Assembly: GCF_019670005.1 (NCBI RefSeq)
Contig: NZ_AP019783.1
Location: 2,320,150-2,384,149 of the forward strand
Source: Methylomagnum ishizawai
GTDB lineage: Bacteria; Pseudomonadota; Gammaproteobacteria; Methylococcales; Methylococcaceae
Reading direction: 5' to 3'
Length of the DNA: 64,000 bases
The stretch's first letter is position 1, and each line of letters starts with the position of its first letter. The notes beneath the pieces were generated by a model, which had not been told where the DNA came from, made no database searches, and saw only the letters and a list, made by a program, of their open reading frames with translations. A program made the translations under genes and the position numbers. This document shows, piece by piece, positions 1 to 7,403 of this stretch.

Positions 1-475
1 CGAAAGTCTGGGCGATACCCAGTTTCAAGGCATCCAGCAAGCCCATATCATCCACCGATTCCACCCGGATTTTATGGGGGCGCTTTTCGGCCCAAATAAT
101 CACGAAAGCGCCCACGACAAAGGCCAGCGCCACGGGGATGGGTTGGAATAAATGGGCTTTGATGGCTTTGCCGAATAACAACCCTAAAATGGCGAACGGC
201 AGGAAGGCGATGAATAGCTTGAGCAGGAAGCGCCGGGCTTCCGCCGAGTGGCGTAGCCCGAATAGCACGCCCAATAATCTCACCCGATATTCCCAACAGA
301 CCGCCAGGATCGCCCCGGATTGGATGACGATTTCGAATAGCTTGCCGCGCTCGTTGTTGAAATGCAGCAAATCCCCCACCAGGATCAAATGCCCGGTGCT
401 GGAAATGGGTAGGAATTCGGTGAGTCCTTCGACGATGCCCAGAATTAGGGCTTTCAGCAATAAGATAAAGTCCAT
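1..475 (-). CDS. uppP: Undecaprenyl-diphosphatase UppP (BacA), N-terminal part, cut by window edge
   Basis: This integral membrane enzyme removes a phosphate from undecaprenyl diphosphate to recycle the lipid carrier of peptidoglycan and other surface polymers. Reading from the ATG at 475 gives about 158 residues before the window ends. The family signature is clear near the N-terminus: [15 protein letters not shown] at about residues 16-30, with the conserved glutamates and the SSTGHL block, followed by hydrophobic segments and [12 protein letters not shown]. The normal length is about 270 residues, so the C-terminal part lies outside the window. It is divergent from the cytochrome c gene at 869. 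The match to the family is strong. Confidence 0.93.
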   Translation of the reverse strand, partial: MDFILLLKALILGIVEGLTEFLPISSTGHLILVGDLLHFNNERGKLFEIVIQSGAILAVCWEYRVRLLGVLFGLRHSAEARRFLLKLFIAFLPFAILGLLFGKAIKAHLFQPIPVALAFVVGAFVIIWAEKRPHKIRVESVDDMGLLDALKLGIAQTF

Positions 476-868
476 AGGTTTCGCGTTTGGAGGGTGATGG
501 GGTTGTCGATTGGCACCGGGGCGGGTTTATACCATGATTGCCGTACCGATCTCGACTGTATTCCCCGGCATGCCCCGTTTTTCCCATCGCAGCCGTCCGT
601 GGGTGTTAGAATGCGCGGCCTCGCCAGCGCGGTGGGTAGGTCGCCCCGTCCCCGCAACGCTGCGCGAAGCAAGGCGGATCGCTGCGGTCCGCCGGGCCTG
701 GAAGCCGCGGACCGTGGTTGGCTTCAAAGCAAAGTCCGCACTGCAAAATGGCCGCGCTGGATCCTGTTCCCGTCCCGCCGACGCGCCTATATACTTGCGC
801 CCACTCGGGACGGGCCGCCGTGGCCGGGGGTTCGACAATCGCAGACCCATCTTCGGGCAGGGGAAACC
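476..868. other. Intergenic region between uppP and cytochrome c gene
   Basis: About 390 bases separate the divergent uppP and cytochrome c genes. The stretch is GC-rich and long reading frames run through it on both strands, but none carries a recognisable domain. I see no tRNA, no clear intrinsic terminator and no strong sigma-70 boxes. It presumably holds both promoters. Confidence 0.4.
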
Positions 869-1231
869 ATGAAAGCCATCCTTCGTTTGATTCCGCTCTG
901 GGCCGGCTGGGTGTTCGCCACCCTCGCCTGGGCCGAATCCATGGATTCGGAAACCGGCAACAAGCTGGATGTACGGAAAGGGATGCAAGTTTACAAATCG
1001 GCCTGCGCCGAATGCCATGCCACCGGCAAGGGCGGCGCGCCGCGTTTACATGACCGGGAGGCTTGGAAACACCGTTCCTTCCAATCCCAATCGGTAATGC
1101 GCGACCATGCCAAGAGTGGCTTTTTGCTGATGCCGGCCAAAGGGGGCCATCCCTTGCTGGATAACCAGGAAATGGCCGACGCGGTGTTTTACATGTCCGA
1201 ACAAATCTCTGGCCGGATGGAGGGACGATAA
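869..1231 (+). CDS. Small periplasmic cytochrome c (class I, c5-like)
   Basis: The 120-residue product starts with a signal peptide (basic start, hydrophobic stretch, AWAES cleavage region near residue 22). It has one covalent haem site, CAECH at about residues 50-54, after the motif GMQVYKSAC. A methionine in LLMPAKGG could be the sixth haem ligand, and the C-terminal helix NQEMADAVFYMSEQI is typical of short class I cytochromes. It should carry single electrons in the periplasm. The ATG at 869 follows a GGGGAAACC purine-rich stretch and fits the signal peptide. It stands alone on the plus strand, and its exact redox partner cannot be told from the sequence. Confidence 0.85.
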   Translation: MKAILRLIPLWAGWVFATLAWAESMDSETGNKLDVRKGMQVYKSACAECHATGKGGAPRLHDREAWKHRSFQSQSVMRDHAKSGFLLMPAKGGHPLLDNQEMADAVFYMSEQISGRMEGR

Positions 1232-1315
1232 GCTTTCCGCCATGGATGACCGCCCGCCGGTGCGCTTCGGGTCCGCTTCCCACCTATCGCTTCACTTCAC
1301 GCTAAAAAGAGTCCG

Positions 1316-2236
1316 ATGTCTTATTATTTAGAACCCAACAAGGATTACCGTACCGATAGCCTTAGGAAAGGTGTGGAATTCTCCCAGGAGGAAATCCGCA
1401 CGGATACCGCCAAACATTATGACGATTGCTACTGGGATTACCGCACCGCTTGGTTCGATAATGAGAATCTGGCCTTGCATTATGGCTATTGGGACGCGGA
1501 CACCAAAACCCATAGCCAGGCTTTATTGAATAAGAACCGCATACTCTGCGAAATCGCCGGGATCGAACCTGGACAGCGGGTTTTGGACGCGGGGTGCGGC
1601 ATCGGCGGCAGTTCCATCTGGTTGGCGAAAAACGTGGGTTGCCGGGCCGTCGGGATTACCGTCAGCGCCCAGCAAGTGGCGCACGCCCAGCGCAATGCCC
1701 AGCGCCACGGCGTCGCCGATAAGGTGGAATTCCAGGTGGCGGATTTCTGCCAAACCCCGTTTCCCGATGAATCCTTCGATGTGGTTTGGGCCATCGAGAG
1801 CAGTTGCTATGCCATCGATAAACGGGATTTCTTCAACGAGGCTTATCGCCTATTGAAAAAGGGCGGCACCTTGATCGCCTGCGATGGTTATGCCACTCGC
1901 CGCGAATTCAACGCCGAGGAATGGCAGGCCATCATGGATTGCTTGAATGGCTGGGCCGTGCCCAATCTGTCCAGCGCCGAGGAATTCCAGGCCGGGATGG
2001 AGGAATGCGGTTTCACGGAAGTGCATGTCACCGAGGCCACCCAGGAAGCCCTGCCGTCCTCGCGACGGATGTATCTGACCGCGCTGTGGACCTATCCCAT
2101 GCAGGTCGTCATGCAGGCTTTGGGTTTGCGGAAAAAAGCCCAGACCGCCAATTTCAAAGTGGCTTTGGCGCAGTGGAAAGTCTTCAATGGCGGGTTGGCC
2201 CGCTATTATATTTTCCGGGCCAAGAAGCCCCTCTAG
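1316..2236 (+). CDS. SAM-dependent methyltransferase, class I (tocopherol/sterol methyltransferase-like)
   Basis: The 306-residue soluble protein has a standard Rossmann methyltransferase core. Motif I is VLDAGCGIGGSS at about residues 88-99, followed by an acidic region VADFCQTPF and the post-motif FDVVWAIESSCY. The N-terminal YYDDCYWDYR-like segment and the phrase LHYGYWD are typical of gamma-tocopherol, sterol C-24 and cyclopropane-synthase-related small-molecule methyltransferases, so the substrate is probably a lipid or quinone-like molecule. It is the first gene of a tight plus-strand run reaching 8899, with only 18 bases to the next gene. Whether it belongs functionally to the membrane-stress genes downstream is inference. 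Confidence 0.85.
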   Translation: MSYYLEPNKDYRTDSLRKGVEFSQEEIRTDTAKHYDDCYWDYRTAWFDNENLALHYGYWDADTKTHSQALLNKNRILCEIAGIEPGQRVLDAGCGIGGSSIWLAKNVGCRAVGITVSAQQVAHAQRNAQRHGVADKVEFQVADFCQTPFPDESFDVVWAIESSCYAIDKRDFFNEAYRLLKKGGTLIACDGYATRREFNAEEWQAIMDCLNGWAVPNLSSAEEFQAGMEECGFTEVHVTEATQEALPSSRRMYLTALWTYPMQVVMQALGLRKKAQTANFKVALAQWKVFNGGLARYYIFRAKKPL

Positions 2237-2254
2237 GCCGGAGGTTTCGCGTCC

Positions 2255-2626
2255 GTGGAACGATTGGCCGGAAGTTCCAATTTGGGGGGGATTCCGCCCG
2301 AGTGGATCGCCTTGGCGATGGGGGTTGGGATAGGGTTGTTGCTGGGGTTTGTGCTGGGCCAGTGGTTGGCCGCGCCCAAGCCCGCGCCGCCAGCGGAACC
2401 GGAAGCTACCGCGGCCGAAACCCCCGAATCCACCGCTACCGATTCGGTGGGCTTGGTGATCGATGGCCGGATCGTGGAGCTTTCCCCGCTGGCTTTGCGT
2501 CGAATCCAAGACTTGCTCGGGACCGGATCCAAAGCCGAGGCCATCCAAAAATTCTCCGAGGCCACCGGTCTGGAACGGGCGGAAGCCGGGGCCGTGATCG
2601 ATTCTCTACCCAAGGCCGTCCGCTGA
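2255..2626 (+). CDS. Membrane-anchored protein with ribosomal L7/L12 C-terminal-like domain
   Basis: The 123-residue product probably starts at the GTG at 2255. One transmembrane helix (about residues 16-37, ending GFVLGQW) is followed by a proline/alanine/glutamate-rich linker of about 35 residues. The C-terminal section has the pattern GSKAEAIQKFSEATGLERAE, which resembles the L7/L12 C-terminal domain (helix, Gly-Lys, AI-K, TG-GL-EA). In ribosomes that domain binds translational GTPases; in single-pass membrane proteins its role is unknown. It sits 50 bases before the SPFH gene and is likely co-transcribed. The domain assignment rests on pattern only. Confidence 0.6.
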   Translation: MERLAGSSNLGGIPPEWIALAMGVGIGLLLGFVLGQWLAAPKPAPPAEPEATAAETPESTATDSVGLVIDGRIVELSPLALRRIQDLLGTGSKAEAIQKFSEATGLERAEAGAVIDSLPKAVR

Positions 2627-2675
2627 TCTGCGGCCTTGGGCCACCTCCGCATCCTTATTTTCCGGGAGACTCGCG

Positions 2676-3680
2676 ATGGGACTTTTCGATTTCCTCAAGA
2701 AGCAGTTTGTCGATGTCCTCCAATGGGTGGAGGAATACGACGGGATACTGGCCTACCGCTATCCCATGCCGGATTTTGAAATCCAGTATGGGGCGCAATT
2801 GGTGGTGCGGGAAAGCCAGATGGCTTTGTTGGTGGACGAGGGCCATGCGGCGGATGTGTTCGGGGCCGGCACCCATACCCTGGATACCCGCACCATGCCC
2901 TTGCTGACCAACCTGAAGAACTGGGACAAACTATTCCAATCGCCTTTCAAAAGCGATGTGTATTTCTTCAGCACCCGGCTGCAATTGGCCCGCAAATGGG
3001 GGACGCCGAACCCGGTGACGATCCGCGACAAGGAATTCGGCATGGTGCGGCTACGCGGTTTCGGTCAATACGCCTACCGCATCGCCGATCCCAAGCTGTT
3101 TTTCCTCAATGTCAGCGGCACCCGCGATATCTACACGGTGGACGATCTGGAAGACCAGTTGCGCGGCACCGTGATCGGGGCGATGACCGATTTGTTCGCC
3201 GAATCCGGGATTCCCTTCATCGACATGGCGGCCAACCAGGACGAGATGGCGGTGATGCTCAAGGCCAAACTGGCGGGGGAATTCAGCCGTTTGGGGCTGG
3301 CCTTGGATAGCTTCGTGGTGCAGAACCTGTCCTTGCCGGAAGAATTGCAGAAGGTGCTGGACGAGCGCATCAGCATGAACATGGTGGGCGATCTCAACCA
3401 ATACGCCCAGTTCCAGGCCGCCAAATCGATCCCCATCGCCGCCGCCAATCCGGGCGGGGTGGCGGGCGCGGGTGCCGGACTGGGCGCGGGCATGGCCTTG
3501 GGGCAGGCGATGGCGAATGCCTTCACGGGCGGCGCGGCGGGGCAGGGCAACGGCGCGGGTTCGTCGCCGGAGGACATTACGGCCCTCCTGGAAAAGCTCC
3601 ACGACCTCATGACCAAGGGCATCCTCAGCCAGGCAGAGTTCGAGGCCAAGAAGGCGGAATTGCTGAAGAAGCTGGTTTGA
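2676..3680 (+). CDS. SPFH/Band-7 domain protein with C-terminal SHOCT (YdjI-like)
   Basis: The 334-residue protein belongs to the virion-core/YdjI branch of SPFH proteins, which act as membrane-associated scaffolds in envelope stress. The SPFH core spans roughly residues 25-245 and contains FGAGTHTLDT, VRLRGFGQYAYRI and the late helix SLPEELQKVLDERISMNMVGDLNQY. A glycine/alanine-rich linker follows. The last 30 residues, LLEKLHDLMTKGILSQAEFEAKK and onward, match a SHOCT module, a short domain often involved in oligomerisation. It has no N-terminal membrane anchor. It is directly followed, after 22 bases, by the DUF4178 gene, a pairing known from PspA/Band-7 stress operons. Confidence 0.85.
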   Translation: MGLFDFLKKQFVDVLQWVEEYDGILAYRYPMPDFEIQYGAQLVVRESQMALLVDEGHAADVFGAGTHTLDTRTMPLLTNLKNWDKLFQSPFKSDVYFFSTRLQLARKWGTPNPVTIRDKEFGMVRLRGFGQYAYRIADPKLFFLNVSGTRDIYTVDDLEDQLRGTVIGAMTDLFAESGIPFIDMAANQDEMAVMLKAKLAGEFSRLGLALDSFVVQNLSLPEELQKVLDERISMNMVGDLNQYAQFQAAKSIPIAAANPGGVAGAGAGLGAGMALGQAMANAFTGGAAGQGNGAGSSPEDITALLEKLHDLMTKGILSQAEFEAKKAELLKKLV

Positions 3681-3702
3681 AGGGCCATCGCGGTCCCGTC
3701 CT

Positions 3703-5601
3703 GTGAAACGCGCCTCCTGTCCCTCTTGCGGTGCGGAAGTCCTGTTCCGCTCCGCCGCCTCCATCCTGGCGGTCTGCGAATACTGCCATAGCACCTTGTT
3801 ACGCCAGGGATCGGCGTTGGAAAACCTCGGCAAGATGGCCGAGTTGTTGGAAGACGCCTCGCCGGTCCAACTCGGCAGCGAAGGCCGCTACCAAGGCCAG
3901 CGCTTCCAGGTCTTGGGCCGCATCCAACTCCAATACGAAGCCGGCTTGTGGAACGAATGGTATTTGCTGTTCCACAACGGGCGCACCGGCTGGTTGGGCG
4001 AAACGCCGGGGTTGTGCGCCGTGTCCTTCCTGGTTCCGCCGCCCGAGCCTTGCCCCGGTTTCCAGGAACTCCGCGTCGGCCAGCACCTCGCCCTGCAAGG
4101 CCAGGATTTCCAAGTCGCCAATCTCGAACAAGCCCGCTGCATCGCCGGGGAGGGCGAATTGCCGTTCCGGGTCGGGGCGGGCTACGACACCGCCCTGGTG
4201 GATTTGCGCGGTCCCGGCCAGGCTTTCGCCACCCTCGATTACAGCGAAATCCCGCCGCTGTTGTTCGTCGGCGAACAGGTCCGGTTCGACGCGCTGGAAC
4301 TCAAGAACCTGCGCGATACCACCGTGCGCGGCCCGGCGCTCCAAGTCCAGAGCTTCGCCTGCGCCCAGTGCGGCGCGCCCTTGCTGCCCAAACTGCCGAC
4401 CAGCGTGGTCATCGTCTGCGGCAGTTGCGGCTCGGCCCACGATCTTCAAGACCAGCGCCATCCCATCGTATTCCGGGCCGAATTGGAGCGGAGTCCGCGC
4501 CCCCGGATTCCACTCGGTGGCCGGGGCAAACTGCGCGGCCAGGATTACGAAGTCGTCGGCTTCATGCAGCGCGAGGCGCGGCTCGAAGGCATCGATTACC
4601 GTTGGAGCGAATATTTGTTGCTCAACCGGGGCGGCGGTTTCGATTGGCTGAGCGAATACCAAGGCCATTGGAACTATCTCCGGCCCACCACCCATCAACC
4701 GGCGTTCGGGCCGGGTTTCGCCCAATACCAGCAAAGGCGGCTCAGGCATTTCCAGGATTCCGAGGCGCGGGTGGTATTCGTGCTGGGCGAATTCTATTGG
4801 CAAGTACGCTTGGGCGACACGGCGCGGATGCGGGATTATGTCGATCCGCCCTGGCTGTTATCCCAGGAATGGACCAGCAAGGAAATCACCTATTCGTTCG
4901 GCGAATATATCGGGCGGGAGGAAATCGCCGCCGTTTTCAAACCGGAGCGGGAATTACCCGAACCTTATGGGATTTATGCCAACCAGCCTTCGCCTTGGCA
5001 AGGCCGGATCGCGGGTTATTGGTGGAGTTTCTTGGCGCTGACCTTGATGCTATTAGGGCTGCATCTCGGCTTGCTGGTCAAAAGCGGCGCGCCGGAAGCC
5101 ATCCACACCCGCGTGACCCTGGACCGTTCCCAGCCCGAAACCACCCAAACCACGCCGCCCTTCGATATCAATGGCTTGGGTCCGGTCGAGGTCAAGGTCG
5201 GTACCAATCTCGCCAATAACTGGGTCGATCTGGGCGTGGCCTTGGTCGGCGTCGATACCGGCTTGGTGTATAACGCCGAGCGCGAATTCAGTTATTACTC
5301 GGGCTATGACGAGGGATATTGGGACGAGGGCAACCGTAATGGTGCCTTGAGTTTTTCCGGGGTGCCGGATGGGCGGTATTATCTGGCCGTGTCCGCCGAG
5401 AGCGACGCGGTTTCCCAAGCCTGGACCTCGGTTACTTGCGATCTGACGGTGCAAAGGGCGCGGGCCGGTTGGGGGAATTTCTTCCTGGCCGTGTTGGCCT
5501 TGGCGGTTTGGCCGGGTATCGCGACGTGGCGGCATAATGCCTTTGAAACCCGCCGTTGGATGGACAGCGACCATCCACAAGCAAGCTGGATTTCCTCCTG
5601 A
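3703..5601 (+). CDS. DUF4178 protein with two zinc ribbons and transmembrane segments
   Basis: The 632-residue protein starts at GTG 3703. Residues 5-28 form a zinc ribbon (CPSC and CEYC), followed by a DUF4178-type beta domain. A second ribbon (CAQC and CGSC) at about residues 219-243 precedes a second DUF4178 copy. A transmembrane helix lies near residue 440 (WWSFLALTLMLLGLHLGLL), then an extracytoplasmic beta domain, then a C-terminal helix near 590. DUF4178 proteins are usually encoded next to DUF350, SPFH/PspA and spermidine synthase genes, as here; their biochemical function is not established. Both pairs of zinc-ligand cysteines are intact. Confidence 0.8.
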   Translation: MKRASCPSCGAEVLFRSAASILAVCEYCHSTLLRQGSALENLGKMAELLEDASPVQLGSEGRYQGQRFQVLGRIQLQYEAGLWNEWYLLFHNGRTGWLGETPGLCAVSFLVPPPEPCPGFQELRVGQHLALQGQDFQVANLEQARCIAGEGELPFRVGAGYDTALVDLRGPGQAFATLDYSEIPPLLFVGEQVRFDALELKNLRDTTVRGPALQVQSFACAQCGAPLLPKLPTSVVIVCGSCGSAHDLQDQRHPIVFRAELERSPRPRIPLGGRGKLRGQDYEVVGFMQREARLEGIDYRWSEYLLLNRGGGFDWLSEYQGHWNYLRPTTHQPAFGPGFAQYQQRRLRHFQDSEARVVFVLGEFYWQVRLGDTARMRDYVDPPWLLSQEWTSKEITYSFGEYIGREEIAAVFKPERELPEPYGIYANQPSPWQGRIAGYWWSFLALTLMLLGLHLGLLVKSGAPEAIHTRVTLDRSQPETTQTTPPFDINGLGPVEVKVGTNLANNWVDLGVALVGVDTGLVYNAEREFSYYSGYDEGYWDEGNRNGALSFSGVPDGRYYLAVSAESDAVSQAWTSVTCDLTVQRARAGWGNFFLAVLALAVWPGIATWRHNAFETRRWMDSDHPQASWISS

Positions 5602-5610
5602 GGGGGTTGC

Positions 5611-5760
5611 ATGTATTACCGGCCTTATTGGATATACGGCTTGCTGGTCCTGATGCTTTTTGCCTATGCCCAATACCGGGGCTGGAGTGTGGGTGGCGAC
5701 GATGCGTCGTCCGGCTCCGGCCATCGTTTGGGGTCCGGGCAATCTATTTTCCACAAATGA
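5611..5760 (+). CDS. 49-residue single-pass membrane protein
   Basis: A short frame between the DUF4178 and DUF350 genes encodes 49 residues. The N-terminal half, YWIYGLLVLMLFAYAQY, is one membrane helix and the tail is glycine/serine-rich and probably exposed. A GAGGGGG ribosome binding site lies just before the ATG at 5611. Gaps of 9 bases upstream and 15 downstream argue for translation as part of the operon. I recognise no family. Its placement suggests a small partner of DUF350 or DUF4178. Confidence 0.65.
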   Translation: MYYRPYWIYGLLVLMLFAYAQYRGWSVGGDDASSGSGHRLGSGQSIFHK

Positions 5761-5775
5761 AATGGAGGGGGGTTT

Positions 5776-5994
5776 ATGTTGGAATGGTTCAATCCTGTGG
5801 CGCTGCTCAATTCCTTGATCTATTCCTTGTTGGGCGTCGCCGTATTCTGGGTGTCTTTCATCATTATCGATTTGTTGACGCCCTATGCGCTCTGGCATGA
5901 AATCGTCAAGGAGCGGAATCTGCCGTTGGCGATCCTGGCGGCGGCGATGTGTTTGGGGATTTCGATTATCGTGGCGGCGGCGATCCATGGGTAA
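5776..5994 (+). CDS. DUF350 (YjfL-like) integral membrane protein
   Basis: The 72-residue protein carries two membrane helices (about residues 12-33 and 48-68) and the typical DUF350 pattern, with LLNSLIYSLLGVAVFW, a central D-x-LTP stretch and a C-terminal LGISIIVAAAIHG. The ATG at 5776 has a strong GGAGGGGGG ribosome binding site. Longer family members have two such units; this is a single-unit form. DUF350 proteins occur with PspA/SPFH, DUF4178 and spermidine synthase genes, and a role in envelope stress has been proposed for the family. It is 15 bases downstream of the 49-residue membrane protein. Confidence 0.82.
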   Translation: MLEWFNPVALLNSLIYSLLGVAVFWVSFIIIDLLTPYALWHEIVKERNLPLAILAAAMCLGISIIVAAAIHG

Positions 5995-6023
5995 GTCCGG
6001 GGCGGCGGACGGATGTGGATAAG

Positions 6024-7403
6024 ATGAACCCAGAGGATTCGGAAACACGGCCATCCCGCTATCGGGTCGCGGTGGTTTTGGGGTTGGTCTTCGCCCTTGC
6101 GCTATTGGTGCGTTTAGGGTTGCTCGATGGCAAACCGGTATTTACCCCGGATTCCAATTATTTTTTCATCCATGCCGAAAATCTCCTGAAAAACCAGTGC
6201 TATTCCATTTCGGCTCCCGATAGCAAGGCCTGTCAACCCAGTTGGGGTAGCCAACCGCCCGGTTATCCCTTGTTGATCGCCACAGTCGGATTATTGGGTG
6301 GCGGTATCCTGCAAATCGCCCAAATCCAAACCCTGGTTTTCGCATTGGTGGTGGTGTATGCGCTATGGATGGGCTATCGCTGGCATCGTAGTCCGCGCCT
6401 ATTGTTCATTGCGGGAATCGTCCTGGCTGGCTCGCCCGTGACCGTCGGATGGTCGCGTTGGGTCTTGACCGAAACGCTGGCCGCCGCTGGGTCGTTATGG
6501 GTATTCGCCGAAATATATGGGTCTTTGGCGGAGCGCCGCCTAAGGACGTGGAGGCTGGCTGTGGCCTTGGGTTGCGCTATAGCGATGCGTTGGGATTCGA
6601 TATGGTTGCTGATTCCAGCCTGCGCGTCGGGATTTTATCTATCGGGGTGGCGGGCCGGGGTTGGCCGGGCGGTGTTATTGCTGCTGGCGGCCACCCTGGT
6701 TCCGGGAATTATGGCGATACGGGCTTGGCGCGTGGGTTTGCCTTTGTTGCCCTCGGTGATCGCCGATCCCGGCCTATCCCCGGCGGTGGTCGGGTTTTGG
6801 CGGAGTGCCGCCTTGGCCCAAAACGCGACCTCGGGTTTCCTATGGCCGGTTTGGGGCAAGCACTATAGCAGGCTCGGCAAGCATTGGGATGGGACATCCA
6901 TAGACCCCGCGCTGAATACCGACGAATTCAAGGATATTCTGCGGCGGTTGGGCGCTTTGGACGATGGAGCCTCTTTGCCCAAGGAGATTGAAAGCGATTT
7001 GCAGCGGTTGGTGGATAGCCGGGGCAACCTGACACCCAAGCCGGTTTTGCTGTTGAAAAGGATCGGGAATATCTGGCAGCAAAAAGATACCTTGTATTTC
7101 GCGGGTGGCCCTTTTGGGGGAAGCGGTGAAAAACTGGCCCGCTACTATAAAAATGCGCTGTTGGGGTTGTGGGTTATCGCGCTGGTCTTGGCCGGTCGGC
7201 GGCGCGAAATCTGGATCGTCTCCGGGTTGTTCCTGGCTTATTTCATTCCCAGGCTGGTTTCGCTTGTGGCCAACGCCGGCTTGGAATCCAGATATTTGGT
7301 GCCCTCTTATCCGGTGCTGGAAATCACGGTGCTATATGCCGTTTTCTGGGCGGTGCGGCGGGTTGGGGATTCGTCCCGACCTCATGGCACGGTGGCCGGT
7401 TGA
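6024..7403 (+). CDS. Polytopic membrane glycosyltransferase-like protein (GT39/PMT-like)
   Basis: The 459-residue protein has about ten hydrophobic segments. The first extracytoplasmic loop carries FTPDSNYFFIHAENLL, with an acidic residue where dolichyl-phosphate-mannose/ArnT-like GT-C enzymes have their catalytic aspartate, and GSQPPGYPLLIATVG is also typical of this fold. A soluble insertion of about 80 residues (about 270-350) lies before the last helices. The ATG at 6024 is preferred over the longer in-frame start at 5949, which would overlap DUF350. Its stop overlaps the start of the spermidine synthase by four bases, so the two are translationally coupled. The transferred sugar is unknown. 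Confidence 0.7.
   Translation: MNPEDSETRPSRYRVAVVLGLVFALALLVRLGLLDGKPVFTPDSNYFFIHAENLLKNQCYSISAPDSKACQPSWGSQPPGYPLLIATVGLLGGGILQIAQIQTLVFALVVVYALWMGYRWHRSPRLLFIAGIVLAGSPVTVGWSRWVLTETLAAAGSLWVFAEIYGSLAERRLRTWRLAVALGCAIAMRWDSIWLLIPACASGFYLSGWRAGVGRAVLLLLAATLVPGIMAIRAWRVGLPLLPSVIADPGLSPAVVGFWRSAALAQNATSGFLWPVWGKHYSRLGKHWDGTSIDPALNTDEFKDILRRLGALDDGASLPKEIESDLQRLVDSRGNLTPKPVLLLKRIGNIWQQKDTLYFAGGPFGGSGEKLARYYKNALLGLWVIALVLAGRRREIWIVSGLFLAYFIPRLVSLVANAGLESRYLVPSYPVLEITVLYAVFWAVRRVGDSSRPHGTVAG

Noticed and set aside
1921..2907. 328-codon frame overlapping the methyltransferase and the next genes
   Set aside because: It crosses three well-supported genes in another frame and its Gly/Arg-rich sequence is typical of shadow frames.
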